Shown: positions 1-7,644 of the stretch, piece after piece
Layout: each line of letters opens with the position of its first letter
Position numbering within the stretch: the stretch's first letter is position 1
Origin: JBMNUL01 sp050946255
Lineage (GTDB): Bacteria > Actinomycetota > Coriobacteriia > Coriobacteriales > CADBOM01
Assembly: GCA_050946255.1 (NCBI GenBank)
Contig: JBMNUL010000030.1
Coordinates: 1 to 21,326, forward strand
Length of the DNA stretch: 21,326 nt
Reading direction: 5' to 3'
Notes under the pieces: model-generated
Database searches by the model: none
What the model was told of the DNA's origin: nothing
The model's input: only the letters and a program-made list of their open reading frames with translations
Position numbers and translations under genes: made by a program

Positions 1-337
1 CCTCTAGATAGAAGACTTCGTTGTTACCGTCTCCGGCCTGATAGCGATCCTGCAGTCCCGGATAGGCATCGAGCATGTGCTTCTGGGGCTCGAGGCGCTC
101 GTCAAGACGTGCCTTGGCGGTGACCCTCACCCAAGTTCCATCCATAAATCCACAGATCTCGATCTTTGGGTTGGCCTTCATCTGCTTGCTGACGTCCTTC
201 ACCTTGCCGGTCTGGATGTAGAGCTTGTCTTCAAATTTGTCGATCGTGCCGAAGACACGCACCCTGGGCTGGTCCCCATCGGCGGTGGCGAGATAGTATG
301 CTCCGACCTTCTTGAGAAACTCGTAAACTTCGTCCAT
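1..337 (-). CDS. Pyridoxamine 5'-phosphate oxidase-fold (FMN-binding split barrel) protein, 3' end cut by window
   Basis: About 112 codons are visible; the C-terminus lies outside the window. The protein begins MDEVYEFLKKVGAYYLATAD, then reads DQPRVRVFGTIDKFEDKLY and TGKVKDVSKQMKANPKIEI. This is the usual N-terminal pattern of small PPOX/flavin-reductase-fold proteins: a beta strand with 'yyLAT.dgdqPrvRvf', then 'l.i.T...K.v..ql..NP.vei'. The ATG at 337 is chosen because a GAAAGGA Shine-Dalgarno sits just upstream. Members bind FMN, F420 or related cofactors, but the substrate cannot be told from sequence. It follows iorB by about 117 nt on the same strand and may share its transcript. Family placement is fairly secure; function is unknown. 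Confidence 0.75.
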   Translation of the reverse strand, partial: MDEVYEFLKKVGAYYLATADGDQPRVRVFGTIDKFEDKLYIQTGKVKDVSKQMKANPKIEICGFMDGTWVRVTAKARLDERLEPQKHMLDAYPGLQDRYQAGDGNNEVFYLE

Positions 338-454
338 TTGAGATCCTTTCTGTTAGAAGAAATGCTGCAAATCCACAGAATCACATCAGGTGCTGTGTGA
401 GCGAGGACATGACCTTGAACATCGGCAAGTTACTCACCCGCAAACGACCAACGG

Positions 455-1063
455 CTAAGATTCTATCATCCCGGCACCGAGCCTGATCGCCCTTGTGTTC
501 AACTCTACGAACTTGGGTTTGACAGATTCGCGCATCGCTTCCTCGATCTGCTCTTCTGAAAACCCGAGAACACCCGAAGATGCCGCGGCTCCGAGCATCA
601 CGGTGTTGAGAGCCCTCGTCGTCCCAAGTTCCTCGCAGATATCCCTGGCATTGACTTCCAGGAATCCTGAGATTCTCCCGGTCTCCCCCATCTCGCGGAG
701 CTCTTCCAAAATCTCTCGGGCGTCGTAAACCACTTCCTTTGGAGAGGACATCGTTGGTGACATCCCGATGTTAGCCGCGACAATGCAACCGCCTTCGGCG
801 AGAAGCCCGATGGAACGCAGGGCCTCCCCAGGCTCGAAACCGAGGATGATATCCGCGCCGTGCGCCTCGACCATCGGCGAATACAGCGACTCGCCCTCAT
901 CTGCTATACGCAGATGGGTGACGACGCTGCCTCCCCTCTGGGCCATTCCAATGGTCTCTGCCGTCCTGGCCTCAAAACCGGCGTCTATTGCAGCTCTGGC
1001 GATGATATTCGATGCGAGAAGGATTCCCTGTCCGCCCACACCTGCCAAAATGATCTGTTTCAC
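455..1063 (-). CDS. iorB: Indolepyruvate:ferredoxin oxidoreductase, beta subunit
   Basis: A 202-residue protein of the pyruvate:ferredoxin oxidoreductase gamma-domain family. The N-terminus has the signature GVGGQGILLASNIIA (residues 8-22), followed by an 'ETIGMAQRGGSVVTHLRI' segment, both typical of IorB and KorC/VorC-type subunits. Length is normal for IorB (about 190-205). With IorA it should form the cytosolic complex that oxidatively decarboxylates indolepyruvate and other aryl pyruvates to acyl-CoA while reducing ferredoxin. Its start overlaps the end of iorA by 4 nt (ATGA-type), indicating translational coupling. Nothing looks damaged. A related 2-oxoacid oxidoreductase specificity is possible, but the pairing with a ferredoxin-tailed fused alpha subunit makes IorB the best reading. 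Confidence 0.93.
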   Translation of the reverse strand: MKQIILAGVGGQGILLASNIIARAAIDAGFEARTAETIGMAQRGGSVVTHLRIADEGESLYSPMVEAHGADIILGFEPGEALRSIGLLAEGGCIVAANIGMSPTMSSPKEVVYDAREILEELREMGETGRISGFLEVNARDICEELGTTRALNTVMLGAAASSGVLGFSEEQIEEAMRESVKPKFVELNTRAIRLGAGMIES

Positions 1064-2967
1064 TTTGCCTCACCGACCTCGATTGCACCGAAGGGGCAAA
1101 CGTATGTGCAGAGCCCGCATCCATTGCAAAGCGATCTGTCGATGACCACCTCATCGTCCAAAACGCTTATTGCCGGGCATCCGATCTCCTTGATGCATTT
1201 CCTGCACCGCGTGCACTTGTCTGGATTGATGGAAGAGCTCTTCCCAGTGCGGATGATCGCCGCACAAGGGGACTTGAATATGACGGCTGAGGTTCCGGGG
1301 GCGTCCACGACCTTGGTCACGGCGTCCATGGCCTCGTCGAGGTTGTTGGGGTCGCAGGTGATCACCGGCGAGACCCCAATCGCCTTGAGAATCGCCTCGA
1401 TGGAAACGGGGTCGGTTCTCATCCCAGTGGGACGTTCCGACATCCTTATGCCGGTTCCGGGATGAGGCTGGTGCCCGGTCATCGCGGTCGTGGAGTTGTC
1501 GAGCACCATGACCTTCACGTCGTTGCCGTTGTACACGCTGTTGACCACGCCCGTTATACCCGAGGCGAAGAACGTGGAGTCCCCGATGAAGGCAAAGCTC
1601 ACCGCATCGGGATCGGCGATCTTCATACCCTGGGCCATTGTTATCCCAGCTCCCATGCAGAGGCAGTTGTCCACCATGTCGAGAGGCATGGCGTTGCCAA
1701 GGGTGTAACAGCCGATATCTCCGGAAAAGTACGCCTTCCTACCGGAGCAAACTCTCTTGACCGCAAAAAAGGCACCCCTGTGGGGGCAACCAGAACAGAG
1801 CACTGGCGGTCTGGGAGGCAAGTTGTACTTGACGTCGTCGATACCCCCTTGGGAATCTGGGCCGGAAATGCAGTCCAGACCACAAGGACCCTGCAAGTAG
1901 GCGGCTAGCTCCTCCGCAATCGAGTCGACGCTGTTCTCACCCGCTGCCCTTGCGTATCCATCGTGCTTGCCGCTGACGTGGACATCGAAATGATATGAGC
2001 CGCATACGGCCGAAAGCCCGTCTTCGATCACAGGGTCGAGCTCCTCGAAGCAGATCGCATGGTCCAGCCCATCGAGGAATTCCACGGCAACACGCTCGGG
2101 GAACGGATATGGGGTCTCCACCTTGAGAAGCTTTACCGAGAGGCCCTCGCAGTAAATCCCAAAGTCTCGAGCGCGCTCGAGAACCTCCCTCACATATGCA
2201 TAGCTGACTCCCCCGGCTGCGATTCCGACGGTCATCTGGGCAGCGGGCTCGTCGTTCTCGTCCCCTGGATCTCCGAAATCGAAAAGCTCGATCGTGTTCA
2301 AGCCGCTGTTGGAGTAATCCTCGGCAATCTTCGGGAGCCTTTCGAGAATCTCGTTGTGTGCCTCGAAAGCCCTCTTTGGGAAGATCACCCAGCGCGGGCT
2401 TCTCTCGAAGCCGTCGATTGCATGTGGCTCGTAGCCCTCTTTCACGTCCACGACTCCCCCGCCGTGGCTGACCCGTGTAGTCGACCTCACGATAACCGGG
2501 GTTCCGTACTTCTCGGACAGGTCGAAAGCGAAGGGCATGATCTGATATGCTTCCTGCGGGCTGGTGGGATCCAGCACTGGAACCTTCGAGAACGAGCCAT
2601 ATCTCCTGGTGTCCTGCTCGGTCTGAGAGGAAATCGGGCCTGGATCGTCTGCCACCAGGAGCACGACACCACCCTTGACCCCAACATAGCAGAGGCTCAT
2701 GAGCGGGTCGGAGGCAACGTTGAGACCCATCTGTTTCATCGTGATCAACGACCTCGCGCCGCAATATGAAGCGCCAGCGGCAACCTCGAGCGCTGCCTTC
2801 TCGTTGGTCGACCACTCCACGTGGATCTTCTGATCGGGATTGTTCTTGGCCACGGTCTCGAGAACCTCGGTTGACGGGGTGCCTGGATAGCCACAGACGA
2901 TGTTGACTCCCGAGGCGATTGCCCCCAGGCCAAAGGCCTCGTTTCCCATGAGCAGTTTTCTAGTCAT
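1060..2967 (-). CDS. iorA: Indolepyruvate:ferredoxin oxidoreductase, alpha subunit
   Basis: 635 residues, the full length expected for IorA. The N-terminal pyrimidine-binding domain carries GYPGTPST (residues 26-33). The central-to-C-terminal TPP domain has FSGDIGCYTLG, a GDSTFFASGITG stretch and VLDNSTTAMTGHQPHPG, the diphosphate/Mg site. The tail is a bacterial-type two-cluster ferredoxin: C585-x2-C588-x2-C591-x5-C597P and C614-x2-C617-x2-C620-x3-C624P. The enzyme converts aryl pyruvates (from Trp, Phe, Tyr transamination) plus CoA to aryl-acetyl-CoA, CO2 and reduced ferredoxin, and is oxygen sensitive, which suits an anaerobe. The ATG at 2967 is preceded by an AGGTGG ribosome binding site. 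It is first in an iorAB pair and lies 74 nt downstream of the dehydrogenase-like gene. Confidence 0.96.
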   Translation of the reverse strand: MTRKLLMGNEAFGLGAIASGVNIVCGYPGTPSTEVLETVAKNNPDQKIHVEWSTNEKAALEVAAGASYCGARSLITMKQMGLNVASDPLMSLCYVGVKGGVVLLVADDPGPISSQTEQDTRRYGSFSKVPVLDPTSPQEAYQIMPFAFDLSEKYGTPVIVRSTTRVSHGGGVVDVKEGYEPHAIDGFERSPRWVIFPKRAFEAHNEILERLPKIAEDYSNSGLNTIELFDFGDPGDENDEPAAQMTVGIAAGGVSYAYVREVLERARDFGIYCEGLSVKLLKVETPYPFPERVAVEFLDGLDHAICFEELDPVIEDGLSAVCGSYHFDVHVSGKHDGYARAAGENSVDSIAEELAAYLQGPCGLDCISGPDSQGGIDDVKYNLPPRPPVLCSGCPHRGAFFAVKRVCSGRKAYFSGDIGCYTLGNAMPLDMVDNCLCMGAGITMAQGMKIADPDAVSFAFIGDSTFFASGITGVVNSVYNGNDVKVMVLDNSTTAMTGHQPHPGTGIRMSERPTGMRTDPVSIEAILKAIGVSPVITCDPNNLDEAMDAVTKVVDAPGTSAVIFKSPCAAIIRTGKSSSINPDKCTRCRKCIKEIGCPAISVLDDEVVIDRSLCNGCGLCTYVCPFGAIEVGEAK

Positions 2968-3023
2968 AGTCCACCTGCAATTTCAAGTTGTTTCGCGAGC
3001 AAATGCTGCAAAGGCGAAGTCTT

Positions 3024-3039
3024 GCCTGGGCAACCAGGC
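3024..3039 (-). other. Small stem-loop directly after the dehydrogenase stop codon
   Basis: GCCTGG (3024-3029) and CCAGGC (3034-3039) are perfect 6-bp complements around a 4-nt loop, 2 nt past the stop of the upstream minus-strand gene. No U-tract follows, so it is at best a weak terminator or a processing/stabilising hairpin between this gene and iorA. Confidence 0.35.
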
Positions 3040-3041
3040 CG

Positions 3042-4283
3042 CTAGAGCATGTACCTGCAATCTATTATCGTCTTTCCCTTGGCGTAGTCCTTGACGCTCT
3101 TGAACTGTTTCCAAGGCGTGGTTATCACGATGACGTCGCAGAGATTGCAGAGCTCCTTCGTTGAGAAGGCGTAAGAGATCTTCTGCCCGTAGACCATTGC
3201 GTGTTCCTCGTTCGCAATCGGATCGTACGCGCAGATATTCTCATAGCCCATTTCGATGAGCCTGTCGATGATCTTGGTAGATGACGAGTTGCGCACGTCG
3301 CTGGAACCTTCCTTGAAAGCGAGGCCCAGTATCCCGATCTTGGACTCCGGAGTGCACTTGGAGACGATCTCGTCGCAGATCTTCTTGGGCACGTCGTTGT
3401 TCACCTTGAGGACGTTCTCGAGAATCGGAACGTCGGCGCCATGCTCATTGGCAAGACGGATGAAGTCCTCGGTGTCCTTGGGAAGGGAGATTCCCCCGAA
3501 CCCGCAGCCTGGGTAAACGTAGTCCTTCATGGTGTTGTCCGCCCAGCGGCCATCCATTTGAAGGATCTTGAACGCTTGGGCGATGTCGATTCCGCCAATA
3601 GACCTTGCGGCGTACGCCATCTCATTGGAATAGCTGACCATTGTAGCCAACAGCGTTGACGAGAGGTACCTGATGAACTCTGCCGTGGCATAGGAGACCG
3701 TCATGATCGGGACATTGAAACCCTCGTAGGTCTTGCGCATGATCTGCTCGTCTCGGTCGTTGCCCACGCCCACGACGATCCTTGCAGGGAAAGTGAAATC
3801 GTGCCAGCACTGTCCCTCTCTGATGAACTCGGGGTTGTACACGACACCGAGGTCCTTTCCGATCTCGATGCCCTCCTCCTCAAAGTATGGGAGAACGACG
3901 TTGTCCATGGTTCCGGGAGCCATCGGGGTTTTTATTGCAATCGTGTAGTAATCCTCGAAACCGGTGTCGACGATATCCGAGATCGCACGGAACATCTTCG
4001 AGTAGTCGAGCCCGTCTCCATTTTTCTCGGGACCGCCGACGCAGATGAAGAAGCAGTCTATCCCGTTGGGAACGTCGTCGATGTCGGTGAGAACGTGGAA
4101 CCTCTTGTCGAGGTGCCTTTCAAGCGCTTCGTCGAGACCGGGCTCGAAATAGGGAATCTTCCCGTTGCGTATGAAGTCGGCGCGGAAGGTGTCGGTCTCG
4201 ACCCCGTAGACCTCTGTGCCCTTCTCGGCAAACCCAAGAGCCACAGTGAGGCCGACGAATCCAAGACCGAGCACAGCTATCAT
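3042..4283 (-). CDS. UDP-glucose/GDP-mannose dehydrogenase family protein with substituted catalytic residues
   Basis: 413 residues from the ATG at 4283, which places the Rossmann motif GLGFVG at residues 6-11, the normal position. A longer in-frame reading to 4487 would add 68 residues of non-conserved sequence and is rejected. Family landmarks: NPEFIREG (150-157), PGCGFGG (258-264), LPKD (267-270), GILGLAFKEGSSDVRNSS (317-334), YDP (353-355). Against human UGDH and S. pyogenes UDPGDH, the catalytic Cys of GGSCFPKD is Ser266 (GGISLPKD), the general-acid Lys is Arg205 and the active-site Asn is Ser209 (EFIRYLSSTLLA). The PKD lysine and aspartate and the NPEF glutamate remain. No glycosyltransferase genes adjoin it. 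The fold assignment is secure; standard four-electron oxidation to a uronic acid is doubtful. Confidence 0.85.
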   Translation of the reverse strand: MIAVLGLGFVGLTVALGFAEKGTEVYGVETDTFRADFIRNGKIPYFEPGLDEALERHLDKRFHVLTDIDDVPNGIDCFFICVGGPEKNGDGLDYSKMFRAISDIVDTGFEDYYTIAIKTPMAPGTMDNVVLPYFEEEGIEIGKDLGVVYNPEFIREGQCWHDFTFPARIVVGVGNDRDEQIMRKTYEGFNVPIMTVSYATAEFIRYLSSTLLATMVSYSNEMAYAARSIGGIDIAQAFKILQMDGRWADNTMKDYVYPGCGFGGISLPKDTEDFIRLANEHGADVPILENVLKVNNDVPKKICDEIVSKCTPESKIGILGLAFKEGSSDVRNSSSTKIIDRLIEMGYENICAYDPIANEEHAMVYGQKISYAFSTKELCNLCDVIVITTPWKQFKSVKDYAKGKTIIDCRYML

Positions 4284-4376
4284 ACCCAACACTCCCGAAG
4301 ATAATTCCAAGTCTGAAAATCCAGATATCGCGGAAAGTTCAGAACTTGTGCAAAATGCATGTTTACCTGCTGCAAG

Positions 4377-4382
4377 ATTATA
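4377..4382 (-). promoter_or_regulatory. Possible -10 element for the dehydrogenase-like gene
   Basis: Reading the minus strand, TATAAT lies about 95 nt upstream of the chosen ATG at 4283. No convincing -35 hexamer is found at 16-18 nt, so this is only a candidate. If real, transcription starting here would exclude the 68-residue N-terminal extension, supporting the shorter start. Confidence 0.3.
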
Positions 4383-4406
4383 AAATTGAAAGGGAACAAA
4401 CATGCT

Positions 4407-4425
4407 GTCCACTCTGCAAGTGGAC
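4407..4425. repeat. 7-bp inverted repeat in the divergent intergenic region
   Basis: GTCCACT (4407-4413) and AGTGGAC (4419-4425) flank a 5-nt centre, between the dehydrogenase-like gene and the ArsR-type gene. It lies upstream of the possible -10 on the minus strand and could be a protein-binding site. It is short enough to be chance. Confidence 0.3.
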
Positions 4426-4448
4426 TGGTTGTGCGCCTGTCTGCAACG

Positions 4449-4490
4449 TTCTTGAAAACCTACCTTTCCGAAGGGTAGACTGTTCAAGAA
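4449..4490. promoter_or_regulatory. Nested inverted repeat upstream of the ArsR-type gene
   Basis: Outer arms TTCTTGAA (4449-4456) and TTCAAGAA (4483-4490) are perfect 8-bp complements. Inside them CTACCTT (4460-4466) pairs with AAGGGTAG (4471-4478) around TCCG with one bulged G, giving about 15 bp in one element. It ends 38 nt before the ArsR-type start. It could be an operator, or a hairpin in the 5' leader. It does not match the 12-2-12 SmtB operator form, although TGTTCA occurs in its right arm. Confidence 0.45.
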
Positions 4491-4528
4491 TCAACCTTGT
4501 GATGTGACGAGAGAAAAGAGGGACAGAG

Positions 4529-4879
4529 ATGACCGAGCTAAACGACGAGACCACCACTTCAACCAACAGCTCGGTGCAGGCATCCAAAGACGCGCTCGTG
4601 GACGACGAGCTGCTCTACGACCTCGCCGATCTTTTCAGAATATTCGCGGACACCACGAGGGTGAAGATCCTCTATGCGCTGACTGCGGGAGACCTCAAGG
4701 TCTCGGATCTGGCGGAGGTTGTGGGAGTTTCCCAATCGGCAATCTCGCATCAGCTGAGGACGCTCAAGGAGGCAAGGCTCGTAAAGTTCAAGAGAGACGG
4801 AAAGAACATCTACTACTCGCTGTGCGACGACCATGTGAACACAATCCTCGCAACGGGGATGAGCCACATCTGCGAATAG
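4529..4879 (+). CDS. ArsR/SmtB-family metal-sensing repressor with alpha-5 zinc site
   Basis: 116 residues with the winged-helix core of the ArsR/SmtB family: RIFADTTRVKILYAL (37-51), the recognition helix VSQSAISHQLRTLKEARLV (67-85) and a wing at KRDGKNIYYSL (88-98). The C-terminal helix carries D100-x-H102-x10-H113-x2-E116, the same spacing as the SmtB zinc site (Asp104, His106, His117, Glu120) and the CzrA site. The alpha-3 ELCVCDL cysteines of ArsR/CadC are absent (DLKVSDL), so a zinc-family sensor is favoured over arsenic or cadmium. An acidic, Thr/Ser-rich tail of about 25 residues precedes the domain. In the window the plausible target is the zinc-type ATPase at 14742, which has an SmtB-like operator. 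No exporter is adjacent. Fold certain, metal likely, target inferred. Confidence 0.92.
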   Translation: MTELNDETTTSTNSSVQASKDALVDDELLYDLADLFRIFADTTRVKILYALTAGDLKVSDLAEVVGVSQSAISHQLRTLKEARLVKFKRDGKNIYYSLCDDHVNTILATGMSHICE

Positions 4880-4890
4880 CCGCAGATGTG
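4865..4890 (+). terminator. Perfect 10-bp hairpin spanning the ArsR-type stop codon
   Basis: CACATCTGCG (4865-4874) and CGCAGATGTG (4881-4890) are exact complements around a 6-nt loop; the left arm encodes the last metal-site residues (His113 to Glu116) and the loop holds the stop. No T-run follows on either strand, so it is a non-canonical terminator or an mRNA-end structure between convergent genes. Confidence 0.5.
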
Positions 4891-4892
4891 CT

Positions 4893-4918
4893 GAAGCTTT
4901 CATGTGATGAAGCTTTCA
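4893..4918. repeat. Two 10-bp direct repeats with 16-bp period
   Basis: GAAGCTTTCA occurs at 4893-4902 and 4909-4918, between the convergent ArsR-type gene and pheT. Each copy with its preceding T (TGAAGCTTTCA) is nearly self-complementary. The rest of the gap to 5027 shows no gene or clear terminator. Confidence 0.5.
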
Positions 4919-5027
4919 AGCTGTGACTGCACTTCCCGCCTCTGGCACGCGGGCCAAACTCCTGAATCCAACACAACGCCGCCATGCAGCGACCCCGCGT
5001 ACCGCTAGCGACACTTTGATTTGGAAG

Positions 5028-7511
5028 CTACGACCTGATCTCTCCGCCAGTCGACTTCGCGACCTTGTCCATAACGTGTTCGTGGCGCTTTTCGACCTCT
5101 TCGCTGGTCAGCGTGCGCTCGGGATCTCTGTAGGTGAGCGAGAACGCCATAGATTTCTTGCCCTTGCCTAGCTTCTCCTCGTCCCGGTACACGTCGAACA
5201 GTCTCACGGACTCGAGCATCTTCCCACCAGCCGACTTGATTCGGTCTATCAGGTCCTGGCAGGTGACCTTGTCGTCTACGACGATGGCGAGGTCGACGGA
5301 AACTGCCGGGAACTGCGGAATCTCCTCGTAAGGACGGGCGAAGTTGGCAGACTCTATCAGAGCCTCGACAGAAAGCTCGAATGCGATGACCGGAGACTCT
5401 GCATCAAACGCTGCGCAAGTCTGCGGGTGCACGACTCCCAGCCAACCGAGCTCGCGCTTCCCTGCCATCACCTTGGCGGCTGCTCCAGGTTGGAGCCAAG
5501 GTGCATCTTCCGGGGCAATTGGCTTGAACTTGAGCTTCTGAATCGCCAGTTCGCGGGCGAGATTCTCGATGATTCCCTTGCCGTCGAAGAAGTCGATTGC
5601 GGTTGCGGGGTCGTTCCATCCGGGCTCGTTCCAAGACCCGCAAAGAACACAGGCCACATGGTCTGGCTCATTGGGCTGGGCCTCTCCCGGCTTTCCCTCG
5701 AACACCGACCCTATCTCGTAGAGCTGGATGTTGTTCACTCCCCTGCTGTGGTTGTAGGCCACGGAGCGGAGCAGACCGGGAAGGAGCGAGCGCCTCATGA
5801 CGGTCATGTCGGAGCTGAGCGGGTTCATGATCACCACCGGCTCGCCCTTCACGCCGAGTTGCATGTTGGACCTCTCGACATCGTCCTCAGGGACGAAAGA
5901 GTAGGTAAGGGTCTCGTTCACTCCACAAGCACGCAAGGCCGCGCCAATCTGCTCGACGCGCTTCTGCACATCGTTGAGTCCACCGGCGACGCCTGCGCCA
6001 GACGGCAACGAATCCTCCACCCTGTCGGTTCCCCAAAGCCTGAGCACCTCTTCGTAGAGGTCGATCTCGCGGGTGAGGTCGGGCCGAAACGTTGGGGAGA
6101 CCACGTCGAAGACATCGGGGTCGGAGGTCGCGGAAACATCGCATCCAAGTTTCGTGAGCGCTTCCACCATGAAATCGTTCTCTATGGGAGCGCCGATGAA
6201 CTTGCGCAGCCTCTCCGCCCTGAGCTTGAGCTGCGGACGCTCGACGGGGCATGGGTAGGCATCGACTATGCCCTTGCAAACCGTTCCACCGGAGACCTCC
6301 GCCATGAGAGCGGCGGCGATGTCGGAGAACTCTGCACAGGTGGCACCGTCGACACCGCGCTCGTACCTGGCAGAAGCCTCGGAGAAGAGCTGGAGATTGC
6401 GGCTCGTGCGCGAGGTGGATCCAGACTGGAAAGTCGCTGACTCGAGCAGGATGTTGACCGTGTTGTCGTCGATCTCGCTGTCGAGTCCACCCATGACGCC
6501 TGCCAACGCGATCGGGGTTCCTGCCTCGGGCTTCCCGCTAGGGAACTTGCAAGTGGCATTGCCGTCGGCGATAACCGTCATATCATGCGTGAGAACACGG
6601 TCGGCGCCGTCAAGCGTCGTGAAAGGTTCACCGTCGAAACCGCACCTGACCTTGATGTGGGCCTTGCCGGAGGAATCCTTGGAGAGCTTGTCGAGGTCGA
6701 AAGCATGGAGAGGCTGTCCGAGCTCGAACATTATGTAGTTGGTGGCATCTACGATGTTGTTGATCGGCCTGGCACCTGCCGCGACGATTCTCTCGACCAG
6801 CCACTTGGGAGAAGGCCCGATCTTCGCGCCCTTGATGACCCTCGCAGTGTAGCGGGGGCATCTCTCTGGATCGTCGATCGAGACCTCCACCAGATCCGAC
6901 ACGTCTTCATCGGATTCCTTCAGGGCCGGAGCATCGAAATGGTAGTCGATGTCGTACATGGCTGCGACTTCCCTGGCCATTCCCAACATGGACATGCAAT
7001 CGGGCCTGTTGGGCGTTATCTCGAGGTCGAGGACCGTGTCGCCGATGCCGAGAGCGTCGGAAACAGGAGTGCCGACCTTCGCGTCATCGGAGAGGACCAT
7101 GATCCCCTCATGGTCGCTTGACACCCCGAGCTCCTTCCCGGAGCAGATCATTCCCATGGACATGACCCCGCGGAGCTTGGACTTCTTGATCTTGAAGTCG
7201 CCCGGGAGCACGGCCCCTATCATCGCGACGGGGACCTTCTGCCCGGCGGCGATATTCGGGGCTCCGCAGACAATTTGAAGGGGCTCCCCCTCCCCGACGT
7301 CCACGGTGGTCACGTGCATATGATCGGAATCTGGGTGAGGCTCGCAGGTGAGCACATGCCCGACAACCACCTTGTCGAGCTGCGCTCCGGTCTGCTCCAC
7401 CGCTTCGACGCCGGTGCCGGTCATGTCGAGCTTGTTCGTGAAGGAACCGAGGTCAGATGCTTCCTCGGGAAGGTCTACCATGCTCTTCAGCCATTTAAGA
7501 GAAACCCTCAT
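5028..7511 (-). CDS. pheT: Phenylalanyl-tRNA synthetase beta subunit (bacterial type)
   Basis: 827 residues, the usual size for bacterial PheT (about 790-830). The canonical start MRVSLKWLKSMVDLP fits the ATG at 7511. Domains in order: the OB-fold EMAP/tRNA-binding domain at about 40-150 (HPDSDHMHVTTVDVG, then QIVCGAPNI); the B3/B4 editing region with YTARVIKGAKIGPSPKWL and the NIVDATNYIMFELGQPLHAFD segment; the B5 DNA-binding-like region; the catalytic-like core; and a C-terminal FDX-ACB anticodon-binding domain at about 735-827 (FPAVSVDLAIVVDD, YRDEEKLGKGKKSMAFSLTY). It forms the cytosolic alpha2-beta2 enzyme with PheS, which lies upstream on the same strand. The 133-nt gap from pheS is longer than usual. 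No damage is seen. Confidence 0.98.
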   Translation of the reverse strand: MRVSLKWLKSMVDLPEEASDLGSFTNKLDMTGTGVEAVEQTGAQLDKVVVGHVLTCEPHPDSDHMHVTTVDVGEGEPLQIVCGAPNIAAGQKVPVAMIGAVLPGDFKIKKSKLRGVMSMGMICSGKELGVSSDHEGIMVLSDDAKVGTPVSDALGIGDTVLDLEITPNRPDCMSMLGMAREVAAMYDIDYHFDAPALKESDEDVSDLVEVSIDDPERCPRYTARVIKGAKIGPSPKWLVERIVAAGARPINNIVDATNYIMFELGQPLHAFDLDKLSKDSSGKAHIKVRCGFDGEPFTTLDGADRVLTHDMTVIADGNATCKFPSGKPEAGTPIALAGVMGGLDSEIDDNTVNILLESATFQSGSTSRTSRNLQLFSEASARYERGVDGATCAEFSDIAAALMAEVSGGTVCKGIVDAYPCPVERPQLKLRAERLRKFIGAPIENDFMVEALTKLGCDVSATSDPDVFDVVSPTFRPDLTREIDLYEEVLRLWGTDRVEDSLPSGAGVAGGLNDVQKRVEQIGAALRACGVNETLTYSFVPEDDVERSNMQLGVKGEPVVIMNPLSSDMTVMRRSLLPGLLRSVAYNHSRGVNNIQLYEIGSVFEGKPGEAQPNEPDHVACVLCGSWNEPGWNDPATAIDFFDGKGIIENLARELAIQKLKFKPIAPEDAPWLQPGAAAKVMAGKRELGWLGVVHPQTCAAFDAESPVIAFELSVEALIESANFARPYEEIPQFPAVSVDLAIVVDDKVTCQDLIDRIKSAGGKMLESVRLFDVYRDEEKLGKGKKSMAFSLTYRDPERTLTSEEVEKRHEHVMDKVAKSTGGEIRS

Positions 7512-7644
7512 GTTTACTTAACCCCTCTAACCTCAATCGAAAAACGGGTCGGAATATTTCAAATCGGCGGGTCGGCCATCCAAACTATCACCCAGAATCG
7601 CCAGGTCGGGCATCCTGGATATTCGATGACGTCCCGCAGGAAAA
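7512..7644 (-). other. pheS-pheT spacer with repeated GGTCGG motif
   Basis: This spacer is long for a pheST pair. On the plus strand CGGGTCGG occurs at 7545-7552 and 7568-7575, and GGTCGG again at 7604-7609. The last copy lies between CCAGG and CCTGG arms that could form a 5-bp hairpin. No coding potential is seen. It may be a processing or regulatory segment, or simply degraded sequence. Confidence 0.35.

Noticed and set aside
1937..2815. Long out-of-frame minus-strand open frame of 292 residues within iorA
   Set aside because: It is a shadow of iorA: Arg/Gly-rich translation, no motifs, and fully overlapped by a well-supported gene.
360..3012. 12-mer AAATGCTGCAAA at 360-371 and 3001-3012, upstream of two minus-strand genes
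   Set aside because: In about 21 kb several 12-mer pairs are expected by chance, and the distance to the start codons differs (22 and 33 nt).
4284..4487. 68-residue N-terminal extension of the dehydrogenase-like gene
   Set aside because: The Rossmann motif belongs at the very N-terminus, the extension is not family-like, and it crosses a possible -10 element and the inverted repeats.
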